DNA of 14,223 bases from Candidatus Hydrogenedentota bacterium (GCA_903922535.1 CAIXUF010001345.1:1-14223), one strand, 5' to 3'; positions 1 to 7,528 are shown, counted from the stretch's first letter. Translations and numbers: made by a program. The notes: generated from the letters alone by a model not told the origin.

Positions 1-1929
1 CAGGTTTTCGGCGGCGACGTGCTTGCCCCTGCGTATGGGTGGGACGGCACACGGTATGAGGGAATCAACTCACTGGCCGCATTGCGCGGTTTTTGGGTGG
101 GCCGGTCCGGTTCCCAAACAAGCCGGACCGTTTCGCTGCTTGCCAGACACGACTGCACCATTGCGCTGAATTCCGGTTGGAATCTCGTGGGTCCGGCAAA
201 CGAAGTCCTGCTGCCGTTGCCCGCGCCCGTCGTGGGCTCCGCATGGGGATGGGACCCGGCAAACCAGCGCTATGTGCGGATTGGGGATCGGCTGCGGCCG
301 GGATCCGCCTACTGGCTGGCCGCCTCAGGGAGCGGTGTGCTGGGCACGAACCCCGCAGCAAAGAGCGCGTTGACAAAAATGAATGCGCCGAAATCCGTCA
401 CGGACAAATACGTGGTCATCCACATCGATGAGGGTGGTGTGACCGACAAGGCGACGCTTGTGATGGGCCGCTCCGAGAACGCCCAACCCGTGTTTACCGC
501 CGGTCTGGACGACTTTGCACCGCCCGCCGACCCAACAGGTTTTGACGCATTCATCCAGGGTGCGGGGCCGGAACCCTTTGACAGACTGTCCGTACGGTAT
601 GAGCCCTGGCCCGTTCCGGAAGGCACAACGGAATGGCATGTGCATGTGGACCTGCCGGGCGGTTCGGGCGCGGACATGCGCTTCGAACGGTTTCTTGCAT
701 CGGACTCGAGTCTGCTTGTTTCAATACAGCAACTGGACCCCGACACCGGCGGAACACTTGGGGAATCCGTCATGGCGGATGATGCAACCAACATACACCT
801 GACCTCCATGCATAACTATTATGCCGTCCGAATGCAGCCGGCGGTGGCGGTGCCCGATGTGGCGGGCATGACCCAGGCGGCGGCGGCGACCGCGCTGACA
901 GGCGCGGGACTGACTCTTGGCCCGGTGACGCGACAGTGCAGCAGCACCGTGGAGGCGGGCCTGGTCATCAGCCAGAATCCTGCGGCAAATGCGCCGGCAC
1001 CGTTGGGCAGCCCGGTTGACCTGACTGTTTCATCGGGCGGAATCGCGCCGGTGATCACGCTGATGGGCGAGGCCGCGGTCACGGTGGAATGCGGCGGTGC
1101 GTACGCCGAATTGGGCGCCACGACCACGGACAACTGCGCGACGGGCCTTGTCGTGACGATCGGCGGCGACCCGGTGAACACGATCATCGTCGGCACCCAC
1201 ATGGTGACGTACAACGCCAGCGACGGAAACGGAAACAGCGCTGCGGAAGTCACGCGCGCGGTCCATGTGGTGGACACGGCGAAGCCCGCGATTGCGCTTG
1301 TCGGTTCGAGCCCGGTGACGGTGGTGTGCGGCGCGACCTATACGGACGCGGGTGCGACGGCGGCGGATGTTTGCGCGGGCAGCCTGACGGGCAGCATCCA
1401 GGTTGCGAACCCCGTGAACACGTCCGTGGCGGGCACATACACGGTGCGCTACAATGTGAACGACGGCAACGGCAACGCCGCCGTGGAGGTCACGCGGACG
1501 GTGACGGTGACAAAAGACCCCACTCCGCCGGTCATCACCGCCTGTGCGTCCGGGAGAACCTCCAGGGTGGAGCCGTCGAGCACCGTGCCGGTGCCTGATT
1601 TCCGCGCAGACGTGAAAACAAGCGACAACTCCGGCGGCCCGCTCACGGTGACGCAGTCGCCGCTGCCGGGCACGCTTGTCCCGGCCGGCAAATATGCCGT
1701 CATACTGACAGTGGCCGACTGGAGCGGCAATACGGCCGCCTGCGGGACGACGCTCATGGTGATACCGGCAAACGTTTATCTTGTGGACCCGACCTCACCT
1801 GGACCGGAGGACGGTCTGACCTGGCCGACGGCGTTCCACACGCTTCAGTCGGCGATTGACGCCGCGCACGCGGCGGGCGGCGGCGACGTGTGGGTGGCAG
1901 GCGGTTCAGTCACCGCGCCACCCGAATAG
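1..1929 (+). CDS. Secreted multidomain protein, 3' part (GWNLVG repeats, PASTA, DUF5011 x2, HYR, truncated beta-helix head)
   Basis: The frame is open from base 1, so the gene begins upstream; the GTG at 19 is not a credible start. Domains in order: two related GWNLVG-type segments (nt 1-117, and 172-345 starting GWNLVG); a beta-rich domain of unknown family (about 360-835, with AGLDDFAPP and EWHVHVDLPGG); a PASTA domain (about 850-1038, VPDVAGMTQAAAATALTGAG); two DUF5011 Ig-like repeats (about 1045-1515, each with YTDAGAT-like and YTVRYN-like motifs); an HYR domain (about 1525-1770). The tail, nt 1771-1929, matches only the first strand of a right-handed beta-helix domain (LVDPTSPGPEDGLTWPTAFH through GGGDVWVAGG) and then stops. 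No membrane anchor, LPXTG or PEP-CTERM signal follows. Such proteins are normally extracellular or surface attached; PASTA here is probably an adhesive fold, since no kinase or PBP domain is visible. The C-terminal 131 residues are near-identical to the end of the next gene. The C-terminus looks deleted. Confidence 0.85.
   Translation, partial: QVFGGDVLAPAYGWDGTRYEGINSLAALRGFWVGRSGSQTSRTVSLLARHDCTIALNSGWNLVGPANEVLLPLPAPVVGSAWGWDPANQRYVRIGDRLRPGSAYWLAASGSGVLGTNPAAKSALTKMNAPKSVTDKYVVIHIDEGGVTDKATLVMGRSENAQPVFTAGLDDFAPPADPTGFDAFIQGAGPEPFDRLSVRYEPWPVPEGTTEWHVHVDLPGGSGADMRFERFLASDSSLLVSIQQLDPDTGGTLGESVMADDATNIHLTSMHNYYAVRMQPAVAVPDVAGMTQAAAATALTGAGLTLGPVTRQCSSTVEAGLVISQNPAANAPAPLGSPVDLTVSSGGIAPVITLMGEAAVTVECGGAYAELGATTTDNCATGLVVTIGGDPVNTIIVGTHMVTYNASDGNGNSAAEVTRAVHVVDTAKPAIALVGSSPVTVVCGATYTDAGATAADVCAGSLTGSIQVANPVNTSVAGTYTVRYNVNDGNGNAAVEVTRTVTVTKDPTPPVITACASGRTSRVEPSSTVPVPDFRADVKTSDNSGGPLTVTQSPLPGTLVPAGKYAVILTVADWSGNTAACGTTLMVIPANVYLVDPTSPGPEDGLTWPTAFHTLQSAIDAAHAAGGGDVWVAGGSVTAPPE
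1528..1920 (+). repeat. 393-bp 3'-terminal cassette, copy 1 (HYR + beta-helix head)
   Basis: This segment aligns without gaps to 6771-7163. By eye there are about 30 base differences in 393 (about 92% identity) and 11 amino-acid differences in 131 residues. It encodes the HYR domain starting PVITACA and the beta-helix head ending GGSVTAP. The stretch from about 1801 to 1884 is almost unchanged between copies. The DUF5011 repeats just upstream are much less alike between the two genes, so the cassette was duplicated or gene-converted as a unit. Confidence 0.9.
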
Positions 1930-2028
1930 AACGAGGGCGCAACGGGCCGTAGGACAGACCCGCCTCCGTTTCCGGTTCGCGGCGGCGGTGGTGTGTTCAA
2001 CAGCATGGCCGACGCCTCCTTCACGGGT
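1930..2028 (+). pseudogene. In-frame decayed beta-helix remnant after the stop of the first gene
   Basis: Reading on past the TAG at 1927-1929 in the same frame, 33 codons stay open to a TGA at 2029-2031. The end of this stretch, 1981-2028, reads GGGGVFNSMADASFTG. This is the turn-strand pattern of a right-handed beta-helix and parallels GGGGMYILNTSPTIS at 5223 in the neighbouring gene. In that gene 246 nt separate the GGGEVWV and GGGGMY motifs; here the equivalent distance is 105 nt, a 141-nt in-frame shortening. I infer that the first gene once continued into a full beta-helix and lost its middle and end. It has no start or RBS of its own. Confidence 0.55.
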
Positions 2029-2046
2029 TGAACGATTGAACCGTGA
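2021..2046 (+). terminator. Possible hairpin terminator downstream of the first gene (weak)
   Basis: TCACGGGTT (2021-2029) can pair with AACCGTGA (2039-2046), with a one-base bulge and a 9-nt loop. No T-tract follows, so this is not a standard intrinsic terminator. It is the only good stem between the two large genes, apart from the sequence around the promoter. Confidence 0.3.
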
Positions 2047-2116
2047 GCGGTCGGGCGACATGGTTGGCACACAGGCGGCAATTTGATTGTTTTGCGCATT
2101 GTGAGCAAGAAAACAG

Positions 2117-2145
2117 TTGACGTGCAACGAACTGCCGTGTATATT
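2117..2145 (+). promoter_or_regulatory. Sigma70-type promoter for the giant kelch/DUF5011 gene
   Basis: A -35 box TTGACG (2117-2122), a spacer of exactly 17 bases, and a -10 box TATATT (2140-2145). Each box matches consensus at five of six positions. The predicted transcription start near 2152 gives a 5' leader of about 98 nt before the ATG at 2250. The surrounding 2090-2165 stretch is AT-richer than the flanking coding DNA. The second giant gene is therefore probably transcribed independently of the first. Confidence 0.65.
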
Positions 2146-2235
2146 TGATATTGGGTTACGCGCGTGGGGCATGTATATAGTGTCGATGTGTCACCGAGTG
2201 GGTTTCCGAAATGGGTGTGGGAAAGTTTGTATCAT

Positions 2236-2242
2236 CGGAGGG
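2236..2242 (+). promoter_or_regulatory. Ribosome binding site deciding the 2250 start
   Basis: CGGAGGG lies seven bases before the ATG at 2250, which opens directly onto a signal peptide (MRQRKLAAVWVGMFFFLGG). The in-frame ATG at 2211 would add 13 residues before the basic n-region and has no comparable site, so 2250 is preferred. Confidence 0.75.
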
Positions 2243-2249
2243 CTGGGTC

Positions 2250-5200
2250 ATGCGCCAGCGGAAACTTGCTGCGGTTTGGGTGGGGATGTTCTTCTTCCTC
2301 GGGGGACTCGCAATCACGGGCGGGCCGGTCTGGTCTGCGGCGGCGCAGGACTGCAGCCAGACGGTGAATTGGGCATGGATGAAGGGGGCCTCGACGACTG
2401 GCCAGGCCGGAACCTACGGCGCACTCGGGACACAGGCGGTGGCCAATACCCCCGGTGCGCGCTTTGGGACCGTGTCTTGGACAGACCCTTCAGGCAATCT
2501 GTGGCTCTTTGGCGGCTACGACTGGTCGGTCTACTTCAACGACCTATGGAAATACGACTTGGCTACGGGCAACTGGACCTGGATGAAGGGCACCTCGACG
2601 ACCGACCAAAAGGGGACCTACGGCGCGCTCGGTACGCCTGCGTCGGCCAACAAGCCCGGTGCGCGCTACGGAGGGGTCACGTGGACGGACAGTTCAGGCA
2701 AGCTTTGGCTCTTCGGCGGCTCCGGCTACGCCGCTTCAGGGAGTTCGGGTTCTTTGAACGACCTGTGGAAATACGATCCCGCCACCGGCAACTGGACCTG
2801 GATGAAGGGTGCCTCGACGACCAGCCAATTGGGGACCTACGGCACACAGGGAACGCCGGCGGTGGCCAACACACCCGGCGCTCACGCTGGAGCGGTTTCG
2901 TGGACAGACTCTTCCGGGGTGCTGTGGCTCTTTGGCGGCTACGGCTATGGCGGCACAGGAAGTTCGGGCTACCTCAACGACCTGTGGAAATACAACCCGG
3001 CCACGGGCAAGTGGACCTGGATGAAGGGTTCCTCGACGAAAAATCAGGTCGGAACCTATGGCACACTCGGAACGCCCGCACCCGCCAACTCGCCCGGCGC
3101 GCGCAAGCCCGCGGTATCGTGGGCCGACAGTTCCGGCAAGTTTTGGCTCTTCGGCGGCTACGGTAAGTCCAGTTCGGGGGAGGGCGAACTGAATGACCTG
3201 TGGCGATACGACCCAACCACAGGCAACTGGACCTGGATGAAGGGTGCCTCAACGACCAACCAGCTTGGAACTTACGGCACACTCGGGACACCAGCAGCGG
3301 CCAACACGCCCGGCGCGCGTGAAGTCTCAGTTTCATGGACAGATTTCGCTGGTGCACTTTGGCTGTTCGGCGGCTTAGGCATCATTGCCGGCGGCGGTGG
3401 TCGCGACTTCAATGACCTGTGGAAATACGATGTCGCGACGGGTAACTGGACCTGGATGAAAGGCGCCCCGACGCCCACGCAGTTTGGAACTTACGGCACG
3501 CTTGGAACACCGGCGGCGGCCAACACCCCCGGCGCGCGCGAATACGCGGTTTCGTGGACGGACCCTTTGGGGAAGCTGTGGCTGTTCGGCGGGACCGGCT
3601 ACGCCACCGTTGATAGTCAGGCCCTCCTCAACGATCTATGGCGCGCCACTATAATAAACACGGACCCAACCCCGCCGGTCATCACCCTGCTGGGCGACAG
3701 TCCGGCCACGGTGGAGTGTCATACGTCCTACACGGACGCGGGCGCGACCGCCAGCGACAACTGCGCGGGGGACCTGACCGGCAGCATCGTCGTCAGCAAC
3801 CCGGTCAACGTAAACGTCCCCGGCGCCTACACAGTGCGCTACAACGTGGAAGATCCATCGAACAACAGGGCCGTGGAGGTCGCACGGACCGTCAACGTGG
3901 TGGACACCACCCCGCCGGTGATCACGCTGCTGGGTAGCAACCCGCTCGCCGTGGAATACCGCTCGCCCTACACCGGCGCAGATGCGGCGGCCAGCGACAC
4001 CTGCGCGGGCGACCTGAGCGACAACATTGTCACAATGAACCCGGTCAACGTGAACGTCCTCGGCGCCTACACGGTGCGCTACAACGTCAGCGACGGCAAT
4101 GGCAACAATGCCGTGGAGGTTACCCGTACGGTCAATGTGGCGGACACCATTAGTCCGGCCATCTCACTGTTGGGCGCCAATCCGGCAACTGCGGAGTGCC
4201 ACACTTCCTATACCGACGCCGGAGCCATAGCCACGGACGATGGCGGGGCCGACCTGACCGGCAGTATTGTTGTCACCAACCCGGTGGACGTGAACGCGCC
4301 CGGCATCTACACGGTGCGCTACAACGTCAGCGACGCGGGCGGTAACCGCGCTCCCGAGGCCACCCGCACGGTCAATGTGGTGGACACCACCGCGCCGGTC
4401 ATCACTCTGCGGGGTGCCAACCCGGCCACGGTGGAATGCCACACGTCCTACACGGATTCGGGCGCGACAGCCAGTGATTCCTGCGCGGGCGACCGGACCG
4501 GCAGCATCATCGTCACCAACCCCGTGAACGCGAATACGCCCGGCACCTACACCGTCACCTACAACGTCAACGACGGTCACGGAAACAGCGCCGTACAGGT
4601 GACACGCACAGTGACGGTGGCGGATACCACCCCGCCGGTTATCACGCTTCTTGGCAACGCCACGGTCCAGGTCAAGAGTGGCGCGACCTATTCGGACGCG
4701 GGCGCGATGGCCACCGACGCCTGCGCGGGAAATCTGACGGCGAGCATAGTCACCGTGAACCCGGTGAGCACGTCCAGCCTCGGCACCTACACCGTCACGT
4801 ACAACGTCAACGACGGCAACGGCAACAGCGCAACGCAGATGACGCGCGCAGTTCTCGTTAGGCAGGATGTGTATTGCCGCGTCAATGCGCAGAACGGCGG
4901 CGGGCCGTGGGACGGCGCAACCTGGGCCACGGGATTCCAGGACATCCAGTCCGGAGTAAATGCGGCCAATACCGCCGGTGGTGGCGAGGTGTGGGTGAAG
5001 TCGGGCACCTACGCCGCCACGACCGACCCGGTGGTCACCATGCAGCCAGGCGCGGCTATCTACGGCGGCTTCGCCGGCACGGAAAGCGGCCGCAGCCAAA
5101 GGCAGTGGTGGACGAATGTGACCACCATTGACGGGCAAGACGCCCGCCGCTGCCTCATTGGGGCAGACAACGCCGTGTTGGACGGTTTCACCGTGACGAA

Positions 5201-7166
5201 CGGCAGCGGGCCCGAGGACTACGGTGGTGGCGGGATGTACATCCTCAATACTTCCCCGACCATATCAAACTGCAAGTTCGTGGATAACCATGCAGGCAGC
5301 AGGTCTTATCCTTTCCCCAACTATGGCTCGGTAGGCGGGGACGGCGGCGCCATAAAGAACATCAACGGTTCGCCCACGGTGACAAACTGCATCTTCACCG
5401 GAAACACCACAGCCTGCACCTACGCGTCCCACTTCGCTCCGGGTAACGGAGGGTCTATCTACAGCTCCGGAGGTATGCCAGTAATCACCAACTGCACGTT
5501 CACGGGCAACAGCGGTTGTTACGGCGCCTCCATAGCCGGCGGAAGCGGGATTCTGAAGAACTGCATTCTCTGGAGCAATGTGTCCTCCATTGATGGTTCC
5601 GAAGTAGCCGGCTTTACGTGCACAAGCAGTGTTATCGGCGTCAATCCGCTGTTCATGTCCGCGCCGGGCGATCTGCGCCTGCGCAGTGGCTCTCCCTGCA
5701 TCGACACCGGCACGGCAAGCGGCGCGCCGTTAACCGATATCGAGGGGAGGACCCGTCCCGATGGCGCGGGGGTGGACATGGGCGCCTACGAGGCCGACGT
5801 GACCCCGCCGGTCATCACCGCCTGTGCGGCGAACCAAATCGTGTCGGCGGACGGAACCTGTCATGCCGCGGTGCCCGATTTCACGGCGGGCGTGACAGGC
5901 ACGGACAATTTTGGTGCGACTCCGACCGTTACCCAGTCGCCGACGGCGGGGACTTCGGTGGGACTCGGCACCACCACGGTAACGTTGACCACGACGGACG
6001 CGTCCGGCAATACGGCCACCTGCACGGCCACGCTGACCGTGGCGGACACCACCGCGCCCGTCATCTCGTTGAACGGCTTCGCCTTCGTCACCGTTCAGTG
6101 CGGTGGAACCTATACAGACGCGGGGGCAACTGCAACCGACAACTGTGCCGGAAATCTGACGGGCAGCATAGCTGTCGTGAATACGGTAAACACGACGGCA
6201 CCCGGGGCGTACACCGTGCGCTACAACGTAAACGATGGCAACGGCAACAATGCGGACGAGGTTACTCGCACGGTCAACGTGGTGGACAGCACCCTTCCGA
6301 TGGTCACGCTGTCGGGTGCCAATCCGGCCACGGTGGAGTGCCACACGTCCTACACGGATGCGGGCGCAACGGCCGGAGATGCATGCGCGGGCGATCTGGC
6401 CGGAAGCATTACCGCGATAAGCACGGTGAACACGTCGGTGCCCGGCGTCTACGCCGTTACCTACAACGTGGGCGATGGCAGCGGCAACAGCGCCACCGCG
6501 ACACGCACGGTCAACGTGGTGGACACGACCCCGCCGGTCATCCGTCTCAACGGCGCGGCGGGTCTGAACGTCGAATGCGGCGCGTCCTACACGGATGCGG
6601 GCGCGACGGCCGGGGATGCATGCGCAGGCGACCTTACGGGAAGCATTACCTCTGCGGGCACCGTGAACACGTCGGTGCCCGGCGCCTACACCGTCACGTA
6701 CAACACAGGCGACGGCAGCGGCAACAGCGCCACCGCGACGCGCACGGTTACTGTGGCGGACACGGTCAAGCCGGTCATCACCGCCTGTGCGCCCGGGAGA
6801 ACCTCCAGGGTGGAGCCGTCGAGCACCGTGCTGGTGCCTGATTTCCGCGCGGATGTGAAGGCAAGCGACAACTCCGGCGGCCCGCTCACGGTGACACAGT
6901 CGCCGCTGCCGGGCACCCCCGTCCCGGCCGGCAAGTATGCCGTCACGCTGACGGTGACCGACTGGAGCGGCAATGCGGCCACCTGCGGGACGACGCTTAT
7001 GGTGATACCGGGGAATGTTTATCTTGTGGACCCGACGTCACCGGGACCGGAGGACGGTCTGACCTGGCCGACGGCGTTCCACACGCTTCAGTCGGCGATT
7101 GACGCCGCGCACGCGGCGGGCGGCGGCCAAGTGTGGGTCGCCGGCGGCTCGGCCACCGCGCCGTAG
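2250..7166 (+). CDS. Giant secreted kelch / DUF5011 / beta-helix / HYR mosaic protein (1638 aa)
   Basis: An Sec-type signal peptide spans residues 1 to about 33 (cleavage near SAAAQ). Residues 41-466 hold six kelch-type repeats of 68-73 residues (WTWMKG..., PGAR...VSW, LWLFGG, NDLWKYD), enough for a closed beta-propeller. Five DUF5011 Ig-like repeats of 80 residues follow (472-871). Next is a right-handed parallel beta-helix (about 872-1183; GGGEVWV, GGGGMYILNTSPTISNC, TVTNCIFTGN) ending in a choice-of-anchor Q-like segment (SPCIDTG...GRTRPDGAGVDMGAYE). Then come HYR (about 1184-1264), three more DUF5011 (1266-1503), HYR (1504-1587), and a C-terminal tail holding only the first strand of a second beta-helix. 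These folds usually mediate adhesion or carbohydrate binding outside the cell; no catalytic site was recognised in the helix. It lies 320 bp behind a related protein, with its own promoter. Repeat arrangement, signal peptide and reading frame are clear; biological role and ligand are unknown. Confidence 0.9.
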   Translation: MRQRKLAAVWVGMFFFLGGLAITGGPVWSAAAQDCSQTVNWAWMKGASTTGQAGTYGALGTQAVANTPGARFGTVSWTDPSGNLWLFGGYDWSVYFNDLWKYDLATGNWTWMKGTSTTDQKGTYGALGTPASANKPGARYGGVTWTDSSGKLWLFGGSGYAASGSSGSLNDLWKYDPATGNWTWMKGASTTSQLGTYGTQGTPAVANTPGAHAGAVSWTDSSGVLWLFGGYGYGGTGSSGYLNDLWKYNPATGKWTWMKGSSTKNQVGTYGTLGTPAPANSPGARKPAVSWADSSGKFWLFGGYGKSSSGEGELNDLWRYDPTTGNWTWMKGASTTNQLGTYGTLGTPAAANTPGAREVSVSWTDFAGALWLFGGLGIIAGGGGRDFNDLWKYDVATGNWTWMKGAPTPTQFGTYGTLGTPAAANTPGAREYAVSWTDPLGKLWLFGGTGYATVDSQALLNDLWRATIINTDPTPPVITLLGDSPATVECHTSYTDAGATASDNCAGDLTGSIVVSNPVNVNVPGAYTVRYNVEDPSNNRAVEVARTVNVVDTTPPVITLLGSNPLAVEYRSPYTGADAAASDTCAGDLSDNIVTMNPVNVNVLGAYTVRYNVSDGNGNNAVEVTRTVNVADTISPAISLLGANPATAECHTSYTDAGAIATDDGGADLTGSIVVTNPVDVNAPGIYTVRYNVSDAGGNRAPEATRTVNVVDTTAPVITLRGANPATVECHTSYTDSGATASDSCAGDRTGSIIVTNPVNANTPGTYTVTYNVNDGHGNSAVQVTRTVTVADTTPPVITLLGNATVQVKSGATYSDAGAMATDACAGNLTASIVTVNPVSTSSLGTYTVTYNVNDGNGNSATQMTRAVLVRQDVYCRVNAQNGGGPWDGATWATGFQDIQSGVNAANTAGGGEVWVKSGTYAATTDPVVTMQPGAAIYGGFAGTESGRSQRQWWTNVTTIDGQDARRCLIGADNAVLDGFTVTNGSGPEDYGGGGMYILNTSPTISNCKFVDNHAGSRSYPFPNYGSVGGDGGAIKNINGSPTVTNCIFTGNTTACTYASHFAPGNGGSIYSSGGMPVITNCTFTGNSGCYGASIAGGSGILKNCILWSNVSSIDGSEVAGFTCTSSVIGVNPLFMSAPGDLRLRSGSPCIDTGTASGAPLTDIEGRTRPDGAGVDMGAYEADVTPPVITACAANQIVSADGTCHAAVPDFTAGVTGTDNFGATPTVTQSPTAGTSVGLGTTTVTLTTTDASGNTATCTATLTVADTTAPVISLNGFAFVTVQCGGTYTDAGATATDNCAGNLTGSIAVVNTVNTTAPGAYTVRYNVNDGNGNNADEVTRTVNVVDSTLPMVTLSGANPATVECHTSYTDAGATAGDACAGDLAGSITAISTVNTSVPGVYAVTYNVGDGSGNSATATRTVNVVDTTPPVIRLNGAAGLNVECGASYTDAGATAGDACAGDLTGSITSAGTVNTSVPGAYTVTYNTGDGSGNSATATRTVTVADTVKPVITACAPGRTSRVEPSSTVLVPDFRADVKASDNSGGPLTVTQSPLPGTPVPAGKYAVTLTVTDWSGNAATCGTTLMVIPGNVYLVDPTSPGPEDGLTWPTAFHTLQSAIDAAHAAGGGQVWVAGGSATAP
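2370..3644 (+). repeat. Six in-frame kelch-encoding tandem repeats
   Basis: Units begin at the first Trp codon of WxWMKG at 2370, 2574, 2793, 3012, 3228 and 3447. Unit lengths are 204, 219, 219, 216 and 219 bp, with the last unit ending near 3644. The DNA is repetitive as well as the protein (tggacctggatgaag recurs in units 2-6). All length changes are multiples of three and fall in the loop after LWLFGG. The units are similar enough to recombine. Confidence 0.9.
3663..4862 (+). repeat. Five DUF5011 Ig-like repeats, exact 240-bp period
   Basis: Units start at the Asp codon before the PPVITLLG motif at 3663, 3903, 4143, 4383 and 4623, with no indel anywhere. Each encodes a PVITL strand, a Cys-His-Thr-Ser-Tyr-type strand (degenerate in units 2 and 5), a CAGDLTGSI strand (changed in unit 3) and a YTVRYNV or YTVTYNV strand. 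Unit 2 (EYRSPYTGADAA) and unit 3 (DDGGADL) have lost one or both of the paired Cys residues. Confidence 0.9.
6045..6758 (+). repeat. Three further DUF5011 repeats (240, 237, 237 bp)
   Basis: Units start at 6045, 6285 and 6522. The last two are three bases shorter than the 240-bp units of the first array. They are close relatives of each other: both contain DAGATAGDACAGDL and NTSVPG. They sit between the two HYR domains of the giant protein. Confidence 0.88.
6771..7163 (+). repeat. 393-bp 3'-terminal cassette, copy 2 (HYR + beta-helix head)
   Basis: This is the ungapped partner of 1528-1920. It ends the giant protein at GGSATAP, after the first beta-helix strand, just as copy 1 ends its gene. 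Similarity resumes beyond the stops: 7161-7193 matches 1946-1978 at about 27 of 33 positions. Between the two matching blocks, copy 1 carries 29 extra bases, which include its stop codon. Confidence 0.9.
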
Positions 7167-7233
7167 GGAAGTCCTGCGTCCGTTTCCGGCTCACTGGTCA
7201 TGAAAAGCCCAGTGCGGCAGAGGCGCAACCAAC

Positions 7234-7268
7234 GGACGAAGGACGAAGGGCAAAGGACGAAGGACGAA
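7234..7268 (+). repeat. Five tandem copies of a 7-bp unit (GGACGAA)
   Basis: Units are GGACGAA, GGACGAA, GGGCAAA, GGACGAA, GGACGAA, so four are exact and the middle one has two changes. From memory, GGACGAA-type heptamers are a common spacer repeat in large environmental bacterial genomes; I could not verify this here. It directly abuts the inverted repeat at 7274. Confidence 0.9.
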
Positions 7269-7273
7269 AGAGC

Positions 7274-7362
7274 GGCAGACAAGAATGTCCGCCCCACATT
7301 GATCAAAAGCGTCGCAAAGCGCGGTGATTTTGCGTAGCGTGGGGCAGGCAATCTTGTCTGCC
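7274..7362. repeat. Large imperfect inverted repeat built from two opposing dispersed modules
   Basis: The left arm 7274-7297 (GGCAGACAAGAATG then TCCGCCCCAC) and the right arm 7339-7362 pair at 21 of 24 positions around a 41-bp centre. Inside the centre, gcgtcgcaaa and ttttgcg can pair further. The same GGCAGACA...CCCCAC module recurs at 10203-10229. In RNA this would fold into a long stem that could end transcription from either side or protect a 3' end, but no T-tract follows. Confidence 0.8.
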
Positions 7363-7370
7363 GTCTTTAC

Positions 7371-7410
7371 TTCTGGCTTCTGAATTCTGGATTCTTTGGT
7401 TGCGACCATG
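7371..7410 (-). repeat. Dispersed repeat module (Arg/Gln-rich-looking GCAACCAAAGAA type), minus orientation
   Basis: Its reverse complement reads catggtcgcaaccaaagaat, then ccagaattcagaagccagaa. It matches plus-strand copies at 9664-9700 and 10160-10195 (gcaaccaa[ag]gaagccagaa). It lies immediately beside the minus-oriented palindromic module, in the same order as in the 10160-10229 copy, so the two modules travel together. Confidence 0.75.
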
Positions 7411-7454
7411 CCGCTCCAAGTTGGACTGTCTTCTGCTTTGACTTTGATGCGGAG

Positions 7455-7494
7455 AACAGAAAAATTCGCGCCCCCGGGAAACCCCGGGGGCGCG
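7455..7494 (-). terminator. Intrinsic terminator of the glycine-rich protein gene
   Basis: A perfect 12-bp GC stem (CGCGCCCCCGGG at 7467-7478 with CCCGGGGGCGCG at 7483-7494) closes a 4-base loop. On the minus strand the stem is followed by AATTTTTCTGTT. This is a textbook rho-independent terminator, lying about 35 bp past the stop codon of the gene at 7529-8440. Confidence 0.9.
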
Positions 7495-7528
7495 TTGTCT
7501 TCTGTGGCCCGGCTTTGCGGACGAAGGG

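Larger units (their letters stand above)
7167..7528. other. Gene-free spacer filled with repeat modules
   Basis: No supported gene lies here. From left to right it holds residual similarity to the downstream flank of the first gene (to about 7193), a small inverted repeat (CACTGG 7191-7196 with CCAGTG 7208-7213), a 7-bp tandem repeat, an inverted pair of dispersed modules, and the terminator of the minus-strand gene that follows. The two flanking genes converge here. Confidence 0.8.

Noticed and set aside
4164..5138. 324-codon minus-strand frame inside the giant gene
   Set aside because: It is periodic only because the DUF5011 repeats on the other strand are periodic. There is no start region or family signal.
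7234..7362. Possible CRISPR-like or integron attC-like array from repeated units
   Set aside because: There are no regularly spaced identical repeats with unique spacers, no cas or integrase gene, and the units are inverted and heterogeneous.
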